Shown here: piece by piece, positions 1-8,994 of the stretch
Position numbering within the stretch: the stretch's first letter is position 1
How the letters are laid out: each line of letters starts with the position of its first letter
DNA from: Euclidia mi
Lineage: Eukaryota; Arthropoda; Insecta; Lepidoptera; Erebidae
NCBI GenBank assembly: GCA_944739405.2
Contig: OX123193.2
Location: 13,814,519 to 13,878,518, forward strand
Length of the DNA: 64,000 nucleotides
Direction: 5' to 3'
Translations under genes and position numbers: made by a program
Notes under the pieces: model-generated
Database searches by the model: none
What the model was told of the DNA's origin: nothing
The model's input: only the letters and a program-made list of their open reading frames with translations

Positions 1-10
1 TGGACCGAAT

Positions 11-153
11 CTATTTGGGGTCGGCGCAGTACGTCCTTTGCTTCCATTCTTTTCTGACGCCCGTCATCTGATCATTCACCCCTTTCTCTTTCATATCCAT
101 CCTCACACAGTCCATCCATCTTTTCCTTGGCCTCCCTCTCCCTTTCCATCCCT
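11..153 (-). pseudogene. RTE-type LINE reverse transcriptase, C-terminal tail
   Basis: The minus strand reads without a stop from about 153 to a TAG at 11-13. It gives the basic tail GRGRPRKRWMDCV followed by VNDQMT, RKEWKQ and CADPK. This run is the familiar C-terminus of RTE-clade non-LTR retrotransposon polymerases in insects (family assignment from memory). Only about 47 residues are present. The palm, fingers and endonuclease are missing, so this is a 5'-truncated dead copy. It may continue outside the window on the left, but the stop codon there marks its true end. Confidence 0.8.
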
Positions 154-342
154 CTAGAAGTGTACTTTATTGGCCCATACAATTTTAGCCTCTAACCTCA
201 TTCACATTGAGCTTGAATTGCTAAAATTCGTGTTTGGCTGCACAGTCCGATTGGTGTTTACCAATCGTTGCCAACACCGAATTTATTTAAATATGAACTG
301 CGAAGTGAGCCTTTGCCGTACTCCTGAATATTTATTTGCCAT

Positions 343-667
343 TATACGAGTGGCTACTAAAATCCTGGTGATTTTGTGGCTTTGAATTTTATATCACGGC
401 CGCATTTGCAACTTCCGCATAAGTTAATATGCACTAAAGAAGAACCCTAATATTATAGTACGAGATCCCGCGACAAATTAGTGCACTCATCGACTTTTTG
501 CTTAAAACCATTTTTTTTGTATATTTATGATTAAGAGAATATATATCTACTAGCTTGCCTATTAAAATTTGGCCGCAAGCATTTTTAATTAAATTATTGT
601 TAATTAATTTTTGGAAGATAATTTTGTTCCCTCGTTTTATAAGTAAAATATCGTCTACATCATGGCA
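343..667 (-). repeat. Repeat H, copy 1 (unknown family)
   Basis: This stretch recurs at 4088-4385 plus 8701-8735 (same strand) and inverted at 19319-19535. The minus strand is open for about 100 codons (434-742) with the recurring phrases YCHDVDDILLIKRG, NNNLIKN and QILIGKLVDIYSLNHKYT. The inverted copy keeps most of these residues despite many base changes, then has a stop after HKYT. I do not recognise the family. It could be a fragment of an old transposon ORF or a captured exon. Element A is inserted in it at the sequence GGCAATATA. Confidence 0.6.
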
Positions 668-1922
668 ATATACAGGGGGTAAAAAGACCCTTAACGAAAA
701 CTGAAATCCCATGTTGTACCAATCACTACGAAAATTTTTCACTTCGGCACCATACCTGGGAAATTACTGGTTCAGGAGATATTGAGGCTCAAAGTTAGTA
801 TGGAAGTATTCTAATTAGGTAAAAAATCGATGCATTAACCCCGCCAATATGGTCTTTACATGTCCTATGACCCCATGGATAAGTAGGTATTTCGAGCATA
901 ACATGTGCGCGCTTTTAATTGTAGTTTAACATGTTCACTGCGTAACAGGACGATTTCGGCCTGCCGCTGTACGTACAGCTGGTGCGGACGAAGAAAACTA
1001 TGTCCCTCTCGCTGGTGCGGAACGATTATTTTAGGTGTTTTTAAGGTTTTGACAGAGACAAATATATATTTCGGCTTGTAGTCAAAATTGTAGGTATTCC
1101 CCATAAAAACATCACGGCAGGCCTTTTTCGGCCCACCACTCACTAGCGGTGAAATATATCCGCTCAGTGCGGCAGTGGGTTTATTTCAGCCCGCCAACCC
1201 AACAGGCCGCCGGCGACCCGATACTGCACAGAGCGCACGCGCCGCCAGTTATTGTTGTGTTATCTAACTTATCTGACGTGTGTTCTGTCGATACAATTGA
1301 CGAAGGCAAACAATAAAAAAAATACAAATTTTGAAAGATAGAGTGATTCATCCTGCAATTATAACTGATAGTAACAATAGTGATGAAATATTTCCAATTA
1401 AGAAAAATAAAAAGTATTTAGGAACTAAACATAATGGAAAACCAAGTAAAAGCTGTAAGTTTTGCTTACTACCAACACTTATATTTATAGTAGAACTAAT
1501 AATATTTAGAACTGTACGGTTACCTGTGAAAGTGCAGTGATGTGCGCTTTTTAACCCCCGGCGCAAACAGAGCGGTGCTAAAACAATTTCAAACTAGTCT
1601 TTTTTGCTTGAAAGGTGATTTAAAAACTTCGATCAAATATACAATGGATGCACGATCGCAGCTCGAAAAACGGCACCCATCAAACTGTGCTTAGTTACAA
1701 TTTTGTGCAGGGTGCTACGGGAGACTGCGGCAAACCTTCAGTAGCGACGAAGAAAAAAAAAGAGTGGAATAAAATAAAAAATATTGCAGGCAATGTAACA
1801 TGAATCTTCGCATGTCATGTTTTCAAAACAGCCACAATTAAATTAAAAATGTTAATTTCTTTTATGTACGATAATCATGTTTTATTTTCGATATTCCTTT
1901 ATTTTTGTATGTCCCATCACTG
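668..1922 (+). mobile_element. Element A, copy 1 (TIR element, right end lost)
   Basis: Begins ATATACAGGG followed by TAAAAAGACCCTTAACG, the left terminal inverted repeat also seen at 8733 and 26904. It is interrupted at a TTAA (926-929) by the piggyBac-like element P. The right end is missing: homology with the second copy stops at 1922, where a SINE begins. Internal codons give no protein I recognise, so it is non-autonomous. Confidence 0.7.
930..1922 (+). mobile_element. piggyBac-like element P, copy 1 (truncated)
   Basis: Starts right after TTAA with CATGTTCACTGCG, matching CACGTTCACTGCG of the complete copy at 8995-10593. It contains a GC-rich leader (about 1180-1250) and a short open stretch (1331-1540, MKDRVIHPAII... 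IFPIKKNKKYLG) that is not recognisable as a transposase. The right TIR and TTAA are missing. TTAA duplication is the hallmark of the piggyBac superfamily. Confidence 0.65.
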
Positions 1923-2162
1923 CTCCGTGGTCCAGTGGATAGCGTATGCGACTGCTGATCGGAGGTCCCGGTCGGGCAAAAATGTTACTGGACTTTTCCG
2001 TATTCTCAGTAGCAGCACGGAGTCTGGTAATGTGCCCGATAACGGCAATAGGCTCGCCCCCTATTACGTGGGACCTAAAAATTCATGGTGAAATGTGGGT
2101 GTGGTGTGTAAGGTCCTCTCCCTTCCCTTTCAGGGATACAGGCGTGAGTCTATAAAAAAAAT
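1923..2162 (+). mobile_element. tRNA-derived SINE, full length
   Basis: The head resembles a tRNA (GTGGTCCAGTGGATAGCG then GGTCCCGGTCGGGC as a degenerate B box). The body carries CTCAGTAGCAGCACGGAGTC and CGGCAATAGGCTCGCC, and the 3' end is CAGGCGTGAGTCTATAAAA. The same body and tail recur at 5485, 11214, 27285, 45962 (inverted) and elsewhere. It truncates elements A and P of copy 1. Confidence 0.8.
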
Positions 2163-3393
2163 TTAAATATTCATTCATGTATCACACAAAAAATTCTCGC
2201 GACAAGCTTTTATATACAAAAAACTTAAACTGTTATCTGTTATCAGTTCAAATAAATTTGAATTAGGCTTGCTACTCGCATTGAAATAAATTTACAACGA
2301 AATGTTGAGATATTATATCTAGACTCAATAAGATCAGGCTTTTTTTACAAGCTCTGGATAATATATTATGAATAATGTTAATTCGCACTAGGCGTATATC
2401 GTCTTTTTTCTACTTATGCATCATAATTAAATAAACTTAATTGCAAAACCAATTTGATTTTCATGATTGCCAAATGTATGCTCATGATATGCTTGAACAC
2501 GGTTAAATTACAAAACGATATTGTGTAGCAATGTGACCCATTACTATTCAAAATGATAAGTAGTATTAATGCATAGTCTATGTGCCTGGTATTAACGCAT
2601 ATTCCCAAACTATTACGGATAACCCCTGTATAATCTCTTATTGTATCAAAAATGCGAATTCCATGAGTATTGTTAAATGCATGTAGGGCCATAATTATGT
2701 AGTGACATCATAATTATTGTTAAATTTACATATCATATTTTTATAGTTAATTTAGTACTCTAAAAATATTAATCTTTGATTAGCATAAAAAAAATAATTG
2801 TTATTTAAATCAACCTAATAATTCAACATACACGCAAACATTGTACAACGATTTTATATAGATAAAATATTACTAGATGGGACAGGGAGGCGGTGACGTT
2901 GGAGCTGCCGTGTGTCGCGGCTCGCGTCGCAGGTAGCTCGCGCGAGCGAGAGAGCACTATCGGTTGACCGCTCACACGGTCGGAGCGCCCGCGTCGCCAG
3001 CCTATCAACAGTATATGATTTGTCTTGACGCGAACCGCCTTATATTTAAATCTTATTAGTACTTGTGAATAATTGTCATCGCTTCCGCGCGTACGAAATT
3101 CTTGTGCTTATTCTAAAAACTTTCTTCTCGCTATCGTTCACTCCTTCTGCTTGTGTGTGTGCCTATAAACTGTACCTGTGAACTTTTCCACCTCTTAATA
3201 AACTTTCATACTTCGTTTCTTCAATCTATGACTTTTACTTCGCACTACACACTCTTCTACAACCCTACAATTATATTAGTTAAGGCTTGTCGATTTACCG
3301 TTCAAAAACCTTCGCCTGAAATCTGTATTTTCTATAGATAATAATTATAACTATAACAGTGTGAATGATTATTTCATGTATATTTATTTGCCA
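2163..3393. other. AT-rich stretch without recognisable gene
   Basis: No coding region recognised. A sharply GC-rich, CpG-rich patch lies at about 2875-3005, with GCGAGCGAGAGAGC and nearby hexamers. It is followed by pyrimidine-rich DNA with an AATAAA at about 3198-3203. The patch looks like a promoter or a solo LTR, but no terminal repeats or second copy were found, so I leave it unassigned. Confidence 0.35.
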
Positions 3394-3397
3394 TTAT

Positions 3398-4087
3398 CTG
3401 CTTGACCGCGCATAAGTGACTATTCTCCCTTATTCGAATTTCCGTAGACCGCGCACAAGTGACTATTTTCCCTTTTTGGTTACAGCGCTATACTCGGTTT
3501 GAAATTACTGTTTCTTTCTATTACGTAATGTTTTAAATCCATTTTCTCTGTTCTATTCAAATCATTGAACATTTCTTCATGCTAAAAATACGAAGCGAGT
3601 CTTAAAATCGTTAACCTGGAACGAAAAAATAATGTCAAATGCCACTCTTTGTTTCGCGCGCTCCGTGATTACGTGCTAATCGTATGCGTGTAATTAAATA
3701 TTTTTATACTATGATACATGTTTTTTTTTATTTAATTCGGTGTAGATAGAATTCCTCTACAGTGAAAACTCATAAAATATGTATGTCATTGATTTACTTT
3801 TAAAAATAACCCTGTTTAAAATACATAAAGTGTTTTTTTCAACGATAGTCAATGTTCGCTGCTAAGTATAATAAATTAGAAACTAAATATCAACAAAAAA
3901 TTCATACGACTTGAACGAGTCTTTCATAAGGTTGAAGAAAAACATCACTTCAACTTACTAATGTTACCGACTTATCAACAATAAATGTTTATGTTAGCGC
4001 GCGCATCTAGCGAGTAGCGGCGCGACAATTTGTTTAGAACGTGAGCGGTCGAGTGAATTCGGCGAATTGGCGCTAGTGGTCAAGCGG
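3398..4087. mobile_element. 690-bp non-autonomous DNA element with TTAT duplication
   Basis: Ends are CTGCTTGACC and GGTCAAGCGG, a 10-bp terminal inverted repeat with one mismatch, flanked by TTAT at 3394-3397 and 4088-4091. Copy 1 of repeat H shows the likely empty site, CCATTATACGAGTGG. The left end holds a subterminal direct repeat, GACCGCGCATAAGTGACTA and GACCGCGCACAAGTGACTA. No transposase is present. Superfamily uncertain: the 4-bp duplication fits a piggyBac relative or Chapaev-like element. Confidence 0.55.
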
Positions 4088-4385
4088 TTATACGAGTGGC
4101 TACTAAAATCCTGGTGATTTTGTGGCTTTGAATTTTATATCACGGCCGCATTTTCAACTTCCGCATAAGTTAATATGCACTAAAGAAGAACCCTAATATT
4201 AAAGTACGAGATCCCGCGACAAATTAGTGCACTCATCGACTTTTTGCTTAAAACCATTTTTTTTGTATATTTATGATTAAGAGAATATATATCTACTAGG
4301 TTGCCTATTAAAATTTGGCCGCAAGTATTTTTAATTAAATTATTGTTAATTGATTTTTGGAAGATAATTTTGTTCACTCGTTTTT
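4088..4385 (-). repeat. Repeat H, copy 2, left part
   Basis: Nearly identical to 340-637 and contains the same minus-strand reading (4180-4377). Homology stops at ACTCGTTTT and resumes at 8701 with TTTATAAGTAAAATATCG, so 4386-8700 is a later insertion. Confidence 0.75.
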
Positions 4386-4600
4386 AACCGACTTCAAACA
4401 AAAAAAAGGAGGGGGTTCTCAATTCGGTCGGTATTTTTTTTTCGATGTATGTACACCGATTTCGCCGAGGTTTCTGAACTGATTTACGTAATTCTTTTTT
4501 GTTTGATGCGCAATAGTTTCGAATTGGTCCCATAAAAATTTGATTCATGTAGGCCTAGCAGTTTTCATTTTATGAGCATTTTTTTATTTATATCTATCCT
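4386..4600 (+). repeat. Lepidopteran AACCGACTTCAAA repeat
   Basis: The string AACCGACTTCAAACAAAA followed by GGAGGGGGTTCTCAATTCGG, then a T-run and GATGTATGTACACCGAT, matches a very common lepidopteran dispersed repeat (recognised from memory). No coding sequence. Confidence 0.5.
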
Positions 4601-4825
4601 TAAGGCTGAAATTCCTATGAATAATAATTGTGACGGCTGGTGTTATGTCAAATTGTCATCACTACGGTCACCAAGGACTACTGACGTCTTCACGACAAAC
4701 TGGCCGGTCGTCAAACATAATAATTAGCAAAAAGGTTTGAAGACTATTTCATTATTTGGAAATGACAGTTTTAAGTTAGATGACGTAAACACTCTGTCAA
4801 GTGTTCGCTAAATTCGCCACTAATT

Positions 4826-4912
4826 AACAACAAGGCGATGGCCGTGCAGATAATACATCCGCTTTATGTTCTGAAGGCGTGGGTTCAAATCCCTGTCATA
4901 ACAGTTAGTGGA
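4826..4912 (+). mobile_element. tRNA-like SINE head
   Basis: Contains a B-box-like GGGTTCAAATCCCTG preceded by a tRNA-like arm (GATGGCCGTGCAG). The cloverleaf is not convincing as a functional tRNA and the sequence runs into an AT-rich tail, so a SINE remnant is favoured. Confidence 0.4.
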
Positions 4913-5136
4913 TTTTGGTTTTTATGAAATTTGGAAAATGTTTATGAATATTTGGCAAATATTTTTTTTTTTATCTTAGGTAGACTTTAAATAAACTAAA
5001 GTATAATTGGTCTATATGTAGGATTAACATTATAATGTACAATAAAATAAAACTTATTATATAATTAAACTATCCTAAACTATAAAAAAGCAAAAGTATG
5101 AAAAGAAAAGTAAATAAAATATAATAAAAAATTAAA

Positions 5137-5395
5137 TTCCTCCGCAACGCTGTCGAGCGGTAGCGTGCCCAGAAGGCTGGCAGCATTACCACGTTGAATG
5201 GCAATGCTTATTCTCTCAGCGAGATATAAACCAGCCCTCTGCTCACGGGAAGCATCGATCAGCCTTCTGGCGATTTCTTTGTATAATGCGCGTGCACTAG
5301 GGCCCCATGGCCCCAGCGTTTCGACCCCAAACGGCTCAAAAACGTAATTACCAGCCAGGTTTCCTTATTTGCGCCGTTTGAAGGTTTTCGCCGAT
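5137..5395 (-). pseudogene. Non-LTR retrotransposon polymerase tail
   Basis: In one minus-strand frame the sequence reads YVFEPFGVETLGPWGPSA, then LYKEIARRLID, then the phrase ISIAIQRGNAASLLGTL and a stop near 5137. The 'EPFGVET-GPWG ... QRGNAAS' pattern is the conserved end of a LINE reverse transcriptase seen repeatedly in insects (from memory). Only about 80 residues remain, so this is a 5'-truncated copy. The T-rich DNA at 5120-5136 is consistent with its 3' end. The clade is not certain. Confidence 0.65.
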
Positions 5396-5484
5396 GCAGC
5401 AGCAGCGCCAGCATCATCAAAATATTATTTAAACATTTCGAATAAAAATTTGAAAATTCTAGAAACTTCAAAAAGGAATGGACA

Positions 5485-5745
5485 GACTGCCTCGTTCGTC
5501 TCGCGGCATATATGTGCGCGTGGGATTGGGAGGTCTCGGGTTCGATGCCCGGGTCGGGTAAAGTGTTATTGGGTTTTGGCGTTAGGAAATTCTCAGTAGC
5601 AGCACGGAGTCTGGTAATGTGCACGGTACGGCAATAGGCTCGCCCCCTATTACGTGGGACCTAAAAATTCATGGGAAATGTGGGTGTAATATTACACCTC
5701 TGCTTACCCCTTTGGGGAAACAGGCGTGAGTCTATAAAAAAAATA
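5485..5745 (+). mobile_element. tRNA-derived SINE, full length
   Basis: Head with GCGCGTGGGATTGGGAGG and B box GGGTTCGATGCCCGGG. The body CTCAGTAGCAGCACGGAGTC and tail CAGGCGTGAGTCTATAAAA match 1923-2162, but the head differs. Close relative of 27285-27510. Confidence 0.8.
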
Positions 5746-6351
5746 TGACAGACATCGGGTGTTGGGTTTTGTATACGTATTTAAATTGGATTACAATGAA
5801 AAGTTATTATGACATAGAGCTGCTCTGATGATGGAATCGAAAGGTGGCCATAGGAATAATATAGGAACTCAGTAATTAATTGACAAAATTTTATAGAGTT
5901 CGGGCTCGTTCTCGTCCGATGAAGGAGTCAGAAGGTGGCCATACGAACTCAGTAATCTATTTGAATTGCACAATAATGAAAATGGTGACTTCAAAGACGT
6001 TAATCATGCGGTAATGCCATGATTTGTCGATTATTAATGAGACCAAGTCTATTAGCTCTCTGCTCAAAAGGCTAATTCGCTAGACGCTCTTGAACCTTAC
6101 CGAGTCTAGAATTATACTGGTTAAGAGTTTCTTGACGTTAACGTGATTTCATATATACTTTCCTGGCCAACAAACGTTTTTCAGAATCTTTAATAGTCTC
6201 ACAAGAACGTAAAACTGTAATCCCGAAGAGCATTTTTACAGAGACGACTACTTTTATCCGTTCCCGTTACTTGAGATCTATATTTTAAGGCGCGCAGCAC
6301 CTTTTGTAGGTCTACCTATAACTAGTTGACAATACGACAATAGGTTCACTA
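5746..6351. other. No gene recognised
   Basis: AT-rich DNA. A short imperfect duplication, AAAGGTGGCCATAGGAA (5839) and AGAAGGTGGCCATACGAA (5930), is the only visible structure. Confidence 0.4.
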
Positions 6352-6434
6352 AAAAGTATTAAATAAAAATAACAACGTTAAAAACAACCGACTTCAACAA
6401 CGAAAAAGTGAAAAATAATAAAGATTTAACATTA
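6352..6434 (+). repeat. Left arm of an 85-bp inverted repeat
   Basis: AAAAAGTATTAAATAAAAAT... AACCGACTTCAACAACG... AAAGATTTAACATTA, the reverse complement of 8618-8704 with only a few differences. The two arms frame the ORF1-only unit. Confidence 0.8.
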
Positions 6435-6453
6435 ATAATAATAATAATAAATT

Positions 6454-6459
6454 TTTATT
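6454..6459 (-). terminator. Poly(A) signal AATAAA of the ORF1-only unit
   Basis: Minus strand GTGAATAAAAATT directly before the (TTA)n tail, the expected place for the 3' end of a LINE-type transcript. Confidence 0.45.
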
Positions 6460-7024
6460 CACAGTAATACAGAGAGCATAAAATACAAACAAAAATGTTC
6501 TAATATAATAATAATATAAATGCTGTGGATTTTCAATTGATTGGAAAGAAGACCATACCCCTGTACTAGTAAGAAACTGTATCACAGGCGGTTGGGTCTC
6601 TCTTTACAAATTTGAGATTTGTATTTTACAATACAGCAATAATATTACGTATTTAACAAAAGACAGTGGTCAATATAAAACTTAGTTAATAATTAATAGC
6701 TACATGAATATAATTAAGATGATCATGTAATATACGATATAATTGCCTGACGAGCATTTTAGAGAATTCACGAACGTAACTTATAAAGCTGTGGGTCAGC
6801 ATAATCGTAAATGATGTCAATGTTAATTAAACCTTTATTATTTAGTATGACGTAAATATCTCATGTGTGCATTTTATTAAACTAGATGTTTGATGTTAGT
6901 AGGTCAATATTCTAATGAGGTGTGTTAGGTGAATCACAAAATGAAATATCAAGTCTTAAAATTAAATAATAAATATGAAAAAAAATAGTAGATAAAAGGT
7001 CGAAAATACGATATTACGTCGCTC

Positions 7025-8239
7025 CTAGGCGCCTTCATAATCCACGGAGTTTATGTACCTCTTTTCCGCCATTGTTCTTGCTGGGCAGTCATTAGAACCG
7101 GTGTTGTGGTTGCTGGGCTTCTTGAAGTGTAAGCAGGTCGCGCATTTTGGGTCTTCGGATTTCCTAGTGCAGTCCTTTATCGTGTGTCCTTGGTTGCCGC
7201 AATGACCACATGTATATTGAGACTCTCTGCAAGACTTAGCCGCATGACCATACTGCTGACACTTATAACAGCGAGTAACTAGGGTGAAATCCTTCACCGG
7301 GCAAGATGACCAATTTATAAAGATCCTGTCTTGGATTATCAGTGCTTTACGAATGGTTGCAGATACTTCTATTACGTAGTTACAGGTCTCAGCATCTTTA
7401 CGGCCCGATTTATGACTCAGTTTGATTTCATTGAGAAAGGTCTCTAGGTTGCAGCTCTGAAGTTTCTCCGCTAAATTCTGGTGGTACAGGCACGTGAAAA
7501 CTTCCGTCTCTTTCATATTTGAAGGCACTCCAACGATCACGATTTTAGGCTTCCGTTTGTGGGGTTCATTGACTATAAGGCCTGAGTTTGCATGCTGTAC
7601 CGATTGTTTTACTTTCTCAATATCATCCTTGGTCTCGGTGCTGATGATCACGCCGCCGTTCTTAATCTTGCGTAGTGCTCTCACGTGGAGGTTCATTTGT
7701 TCAGGCCTGATGATTTTTTGCACTAATGATTTTGTGTCATCACTCGATTTTAGCTTGTCATTTGGATAGATTGCCACCGAACTTACGCTAATGGGCTGAA
7801 TAAAGTTATGTGCAGATTTTTTAACCATCTCGGCGAAAGACGGTGCAGAGGTGGTAGGTTTCGAGGACTCCTGTATGGATTGCTTTAGATCTTGAAGGCT
7901 CTGAGACAAATCAAGTTGTTCTTGCTGGGATTTGATGGTAGAATGGGCCTGGATAGCATGTGACTTAAGGGACTGGTACTGAACTGCCAACTGCGAAACT
8001 TTGGTGCCCACATGGCGACAGAGATTGCTGACTCTCATCTTCTGCTCAGAGTTTAGTTTTCCTTCTTGTGCTATAGAACACACTTCGTTGAGGTACTGCT
8101 CAATAGATGACATCCAGTTCTGGATTTCAGGCGTAGGGATGACTTCAAGTGCTGGACGCTCAGGTGCAGGTGCAGGTGCCGGCGTCGGAAGAGGACTCCG
8201 AGCAGTCTTCCTACTCGGAGTGAAAGGACTGTGATCCAT
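7025..8239 (-). CDS. LINE ORF1-type (gag-like) zinc-knuckle protein, 404 aa, intact
   Basis: This is the longest undamaged ORF of the window. It starts at an ATG (8237-8239) and ends TAG. N-terminus (1-35): proline/alanine-rich, low complexity. Residues about 95-125: glutamine-rich probable coiled coil (SQQEQLDLSQSLQDLKQS). Middle: basic/hydrophobic RNA-recognition-like region (KPKIVIVGVPSNMKE). C-terminus (about 320-390): three zinc knuckles, CYKCQQYGHAAKSC, CGHCGNQGHTIKDC and CATC...H...C. This layout is that of ORF1 proteins of R1/Jockey/I-type LINEs, which bind element RNA in the ribonucleoprotein particle. The usual overlapping ORF2 is absent. An intact frame in so decayed a neighbourhood implies recent arrival or selection. 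A domesticated gag gene is the main alternative. Confidence 0.8.
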   Translation of the reverse strand: MDHSPFTPSRKTARSPLPTPAPAPAPERPALEVIPTPEIQNWMSSIEQYLNEVCSIAQEGKLNSEQKMRVSNLCRHVGTKVSQLAVQYQSLKSHAIQAHSTIKSQQEQLDLSQSLQDLKQSIQESSKPTTSAPSFAEMVKKSAHNFIQPISVSSVAIYPNDKLKSSDDTKSLVQKIIRPEQMNLHVRALRKIKNGGVIISTETKDDIEKVKQSVQHANSGLIVNEPHKRKPKIVIVGVPSNMKETEVFTCLYHQNLAEKLQSCNLETFLNEIKLSHKSGRKDAETCNYVIEVSATIRKALIIQDRIFINWSSCPVKDFTLVTRCYKCQQYGHAAKSCRESQYTCGHCGNQGHTIKDCTRKSEDPKCATCLHFKKPSNHNTGSNDCPARTMAEKRYINSVDYEGA

Positions 8240-8617
8240 TATATATTGCTTACAATGTCAATCACGATACATTTTATAACACACAGTTTTGTTACGTTCG
8301 CAGATAGTTGTCCGCGTTGATTGAGGTCACGATTTAAAAATATTTAATTAATAATTACTCATGCGATTCAACACGTCCGTTCTCAACAACAGTGCAATAG
8401 AATCCAATGCCAAATCAAATTTCAAAAGCCTTTAAATTAAAGAAGGCATTTCATCATTCACATGAATTCACATTCTGTTCAGTACATTTTCGTATTATTT
8501 TTTATCATTGTATTAATTTGCTCATTTAAGTGATTAAAATATTATTATTTGTTTAAGGCTTGGCACCGACTTCAAACCTATTAGTAAATAGCACATTTAA
8601 ATAATAGGTAGTATTTA

Positions 8618-8704
8618 ATTAATGTTAAATCTTTATTATTTTTCACTATTTTGTTTTTGAAGTCGGTTGTTTTTAACGTAGTTATTTTTATTTAATACTT
8701 TTTA
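8618..8704 (-). repeat. Right arm of the 85-bp inverted repeat
   Basis: Reverse complement of 6352-6434. Its outer end abuts repeat H at TTTATAAGTAAAATATCG. Confidence 0.8.
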
Positions 8705-8735
8705 TAAGTAAAATATCGTCTACATCACGGCAATA
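8701..8735 (-). repeat. Repeat H, copy 2, right part
   Basis: TTTATAAGTAAAATATCG through GGCAATATA, continuing the H copy broken at 4385. Element A begins immediately after. Confidence 0.75.
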
Positions 8736-8994
8736 TACAGGGTGTAAAAAGACCCTTAACAAAAACTGAAATCCCATGTTGTACCAATCACTACGAACAT
8801 TTTTTACTTCGGCACCATACCTGGGAAATTAGTGGTTCAGGAGATATTGAGGCTCAAAGTTAGTTTAGAAGTATTCTAATTAGGTAAAAAATCGGAGCAT
8901 TAACCCCGCCAATATAGTCTTTACATGTCCTATGACCCCATGGATAAGTAGGTATTTCGAGCATAACATGTGCGCGCTTTTAATTGTAGTTTAA

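Larger units (their letters stand above)
6435..8617 (-). mobile_element. ORF1-only retroelement (half-LINE-like) in an inverted-repeat frame
   Basis: On the minus strand the unit runs from about 8617 to a 3' end made of AATAAA (6454-6459) and a (TTA)n tail (about 6432-6451). It has one long intact ORF (7025-8239) and no reverse transcriptase downstream: the 585 bp after the stop are AT-rich with no ORF2. This organisation resembles half-LINEs such as mammalian HAL1, which carry only ORF1 and rely on another element for mobility (analogy, not proof). The flanking inverted arms at 6352 and 8618 would form one palindrome if the unit were removed. Confidence 0.55.
4386..8700. mobile_element. 4.3-kb composite insertion splitting repeat H
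   Basis: Defined by comparison with the uninterrupted H copy (about 620-645). The two ends carry AACCGACTTCAAA in opposite orientation. Inside are a common lepidopteran repeat (4386-4600), a tRNA-like SINE head, a LINE tail, a SINE and the ORF1-only unit in an inverted-repeat frame (6352-8704). It may be one event or several stacked events. Confidence 0.55.

Noticed and set aside
2875..3010. CpG-rich patch as a host gene promoter
   Set aside because: Suggestive composition only. No exon, start or splice pattern was found downstream, so left as unassigned.
4826..4912. Possible tRNA gene
   Set aside because: Only the B-box arm is convincing. Acceptor and D arms do not pair, and the sequence runs into an AT tail.
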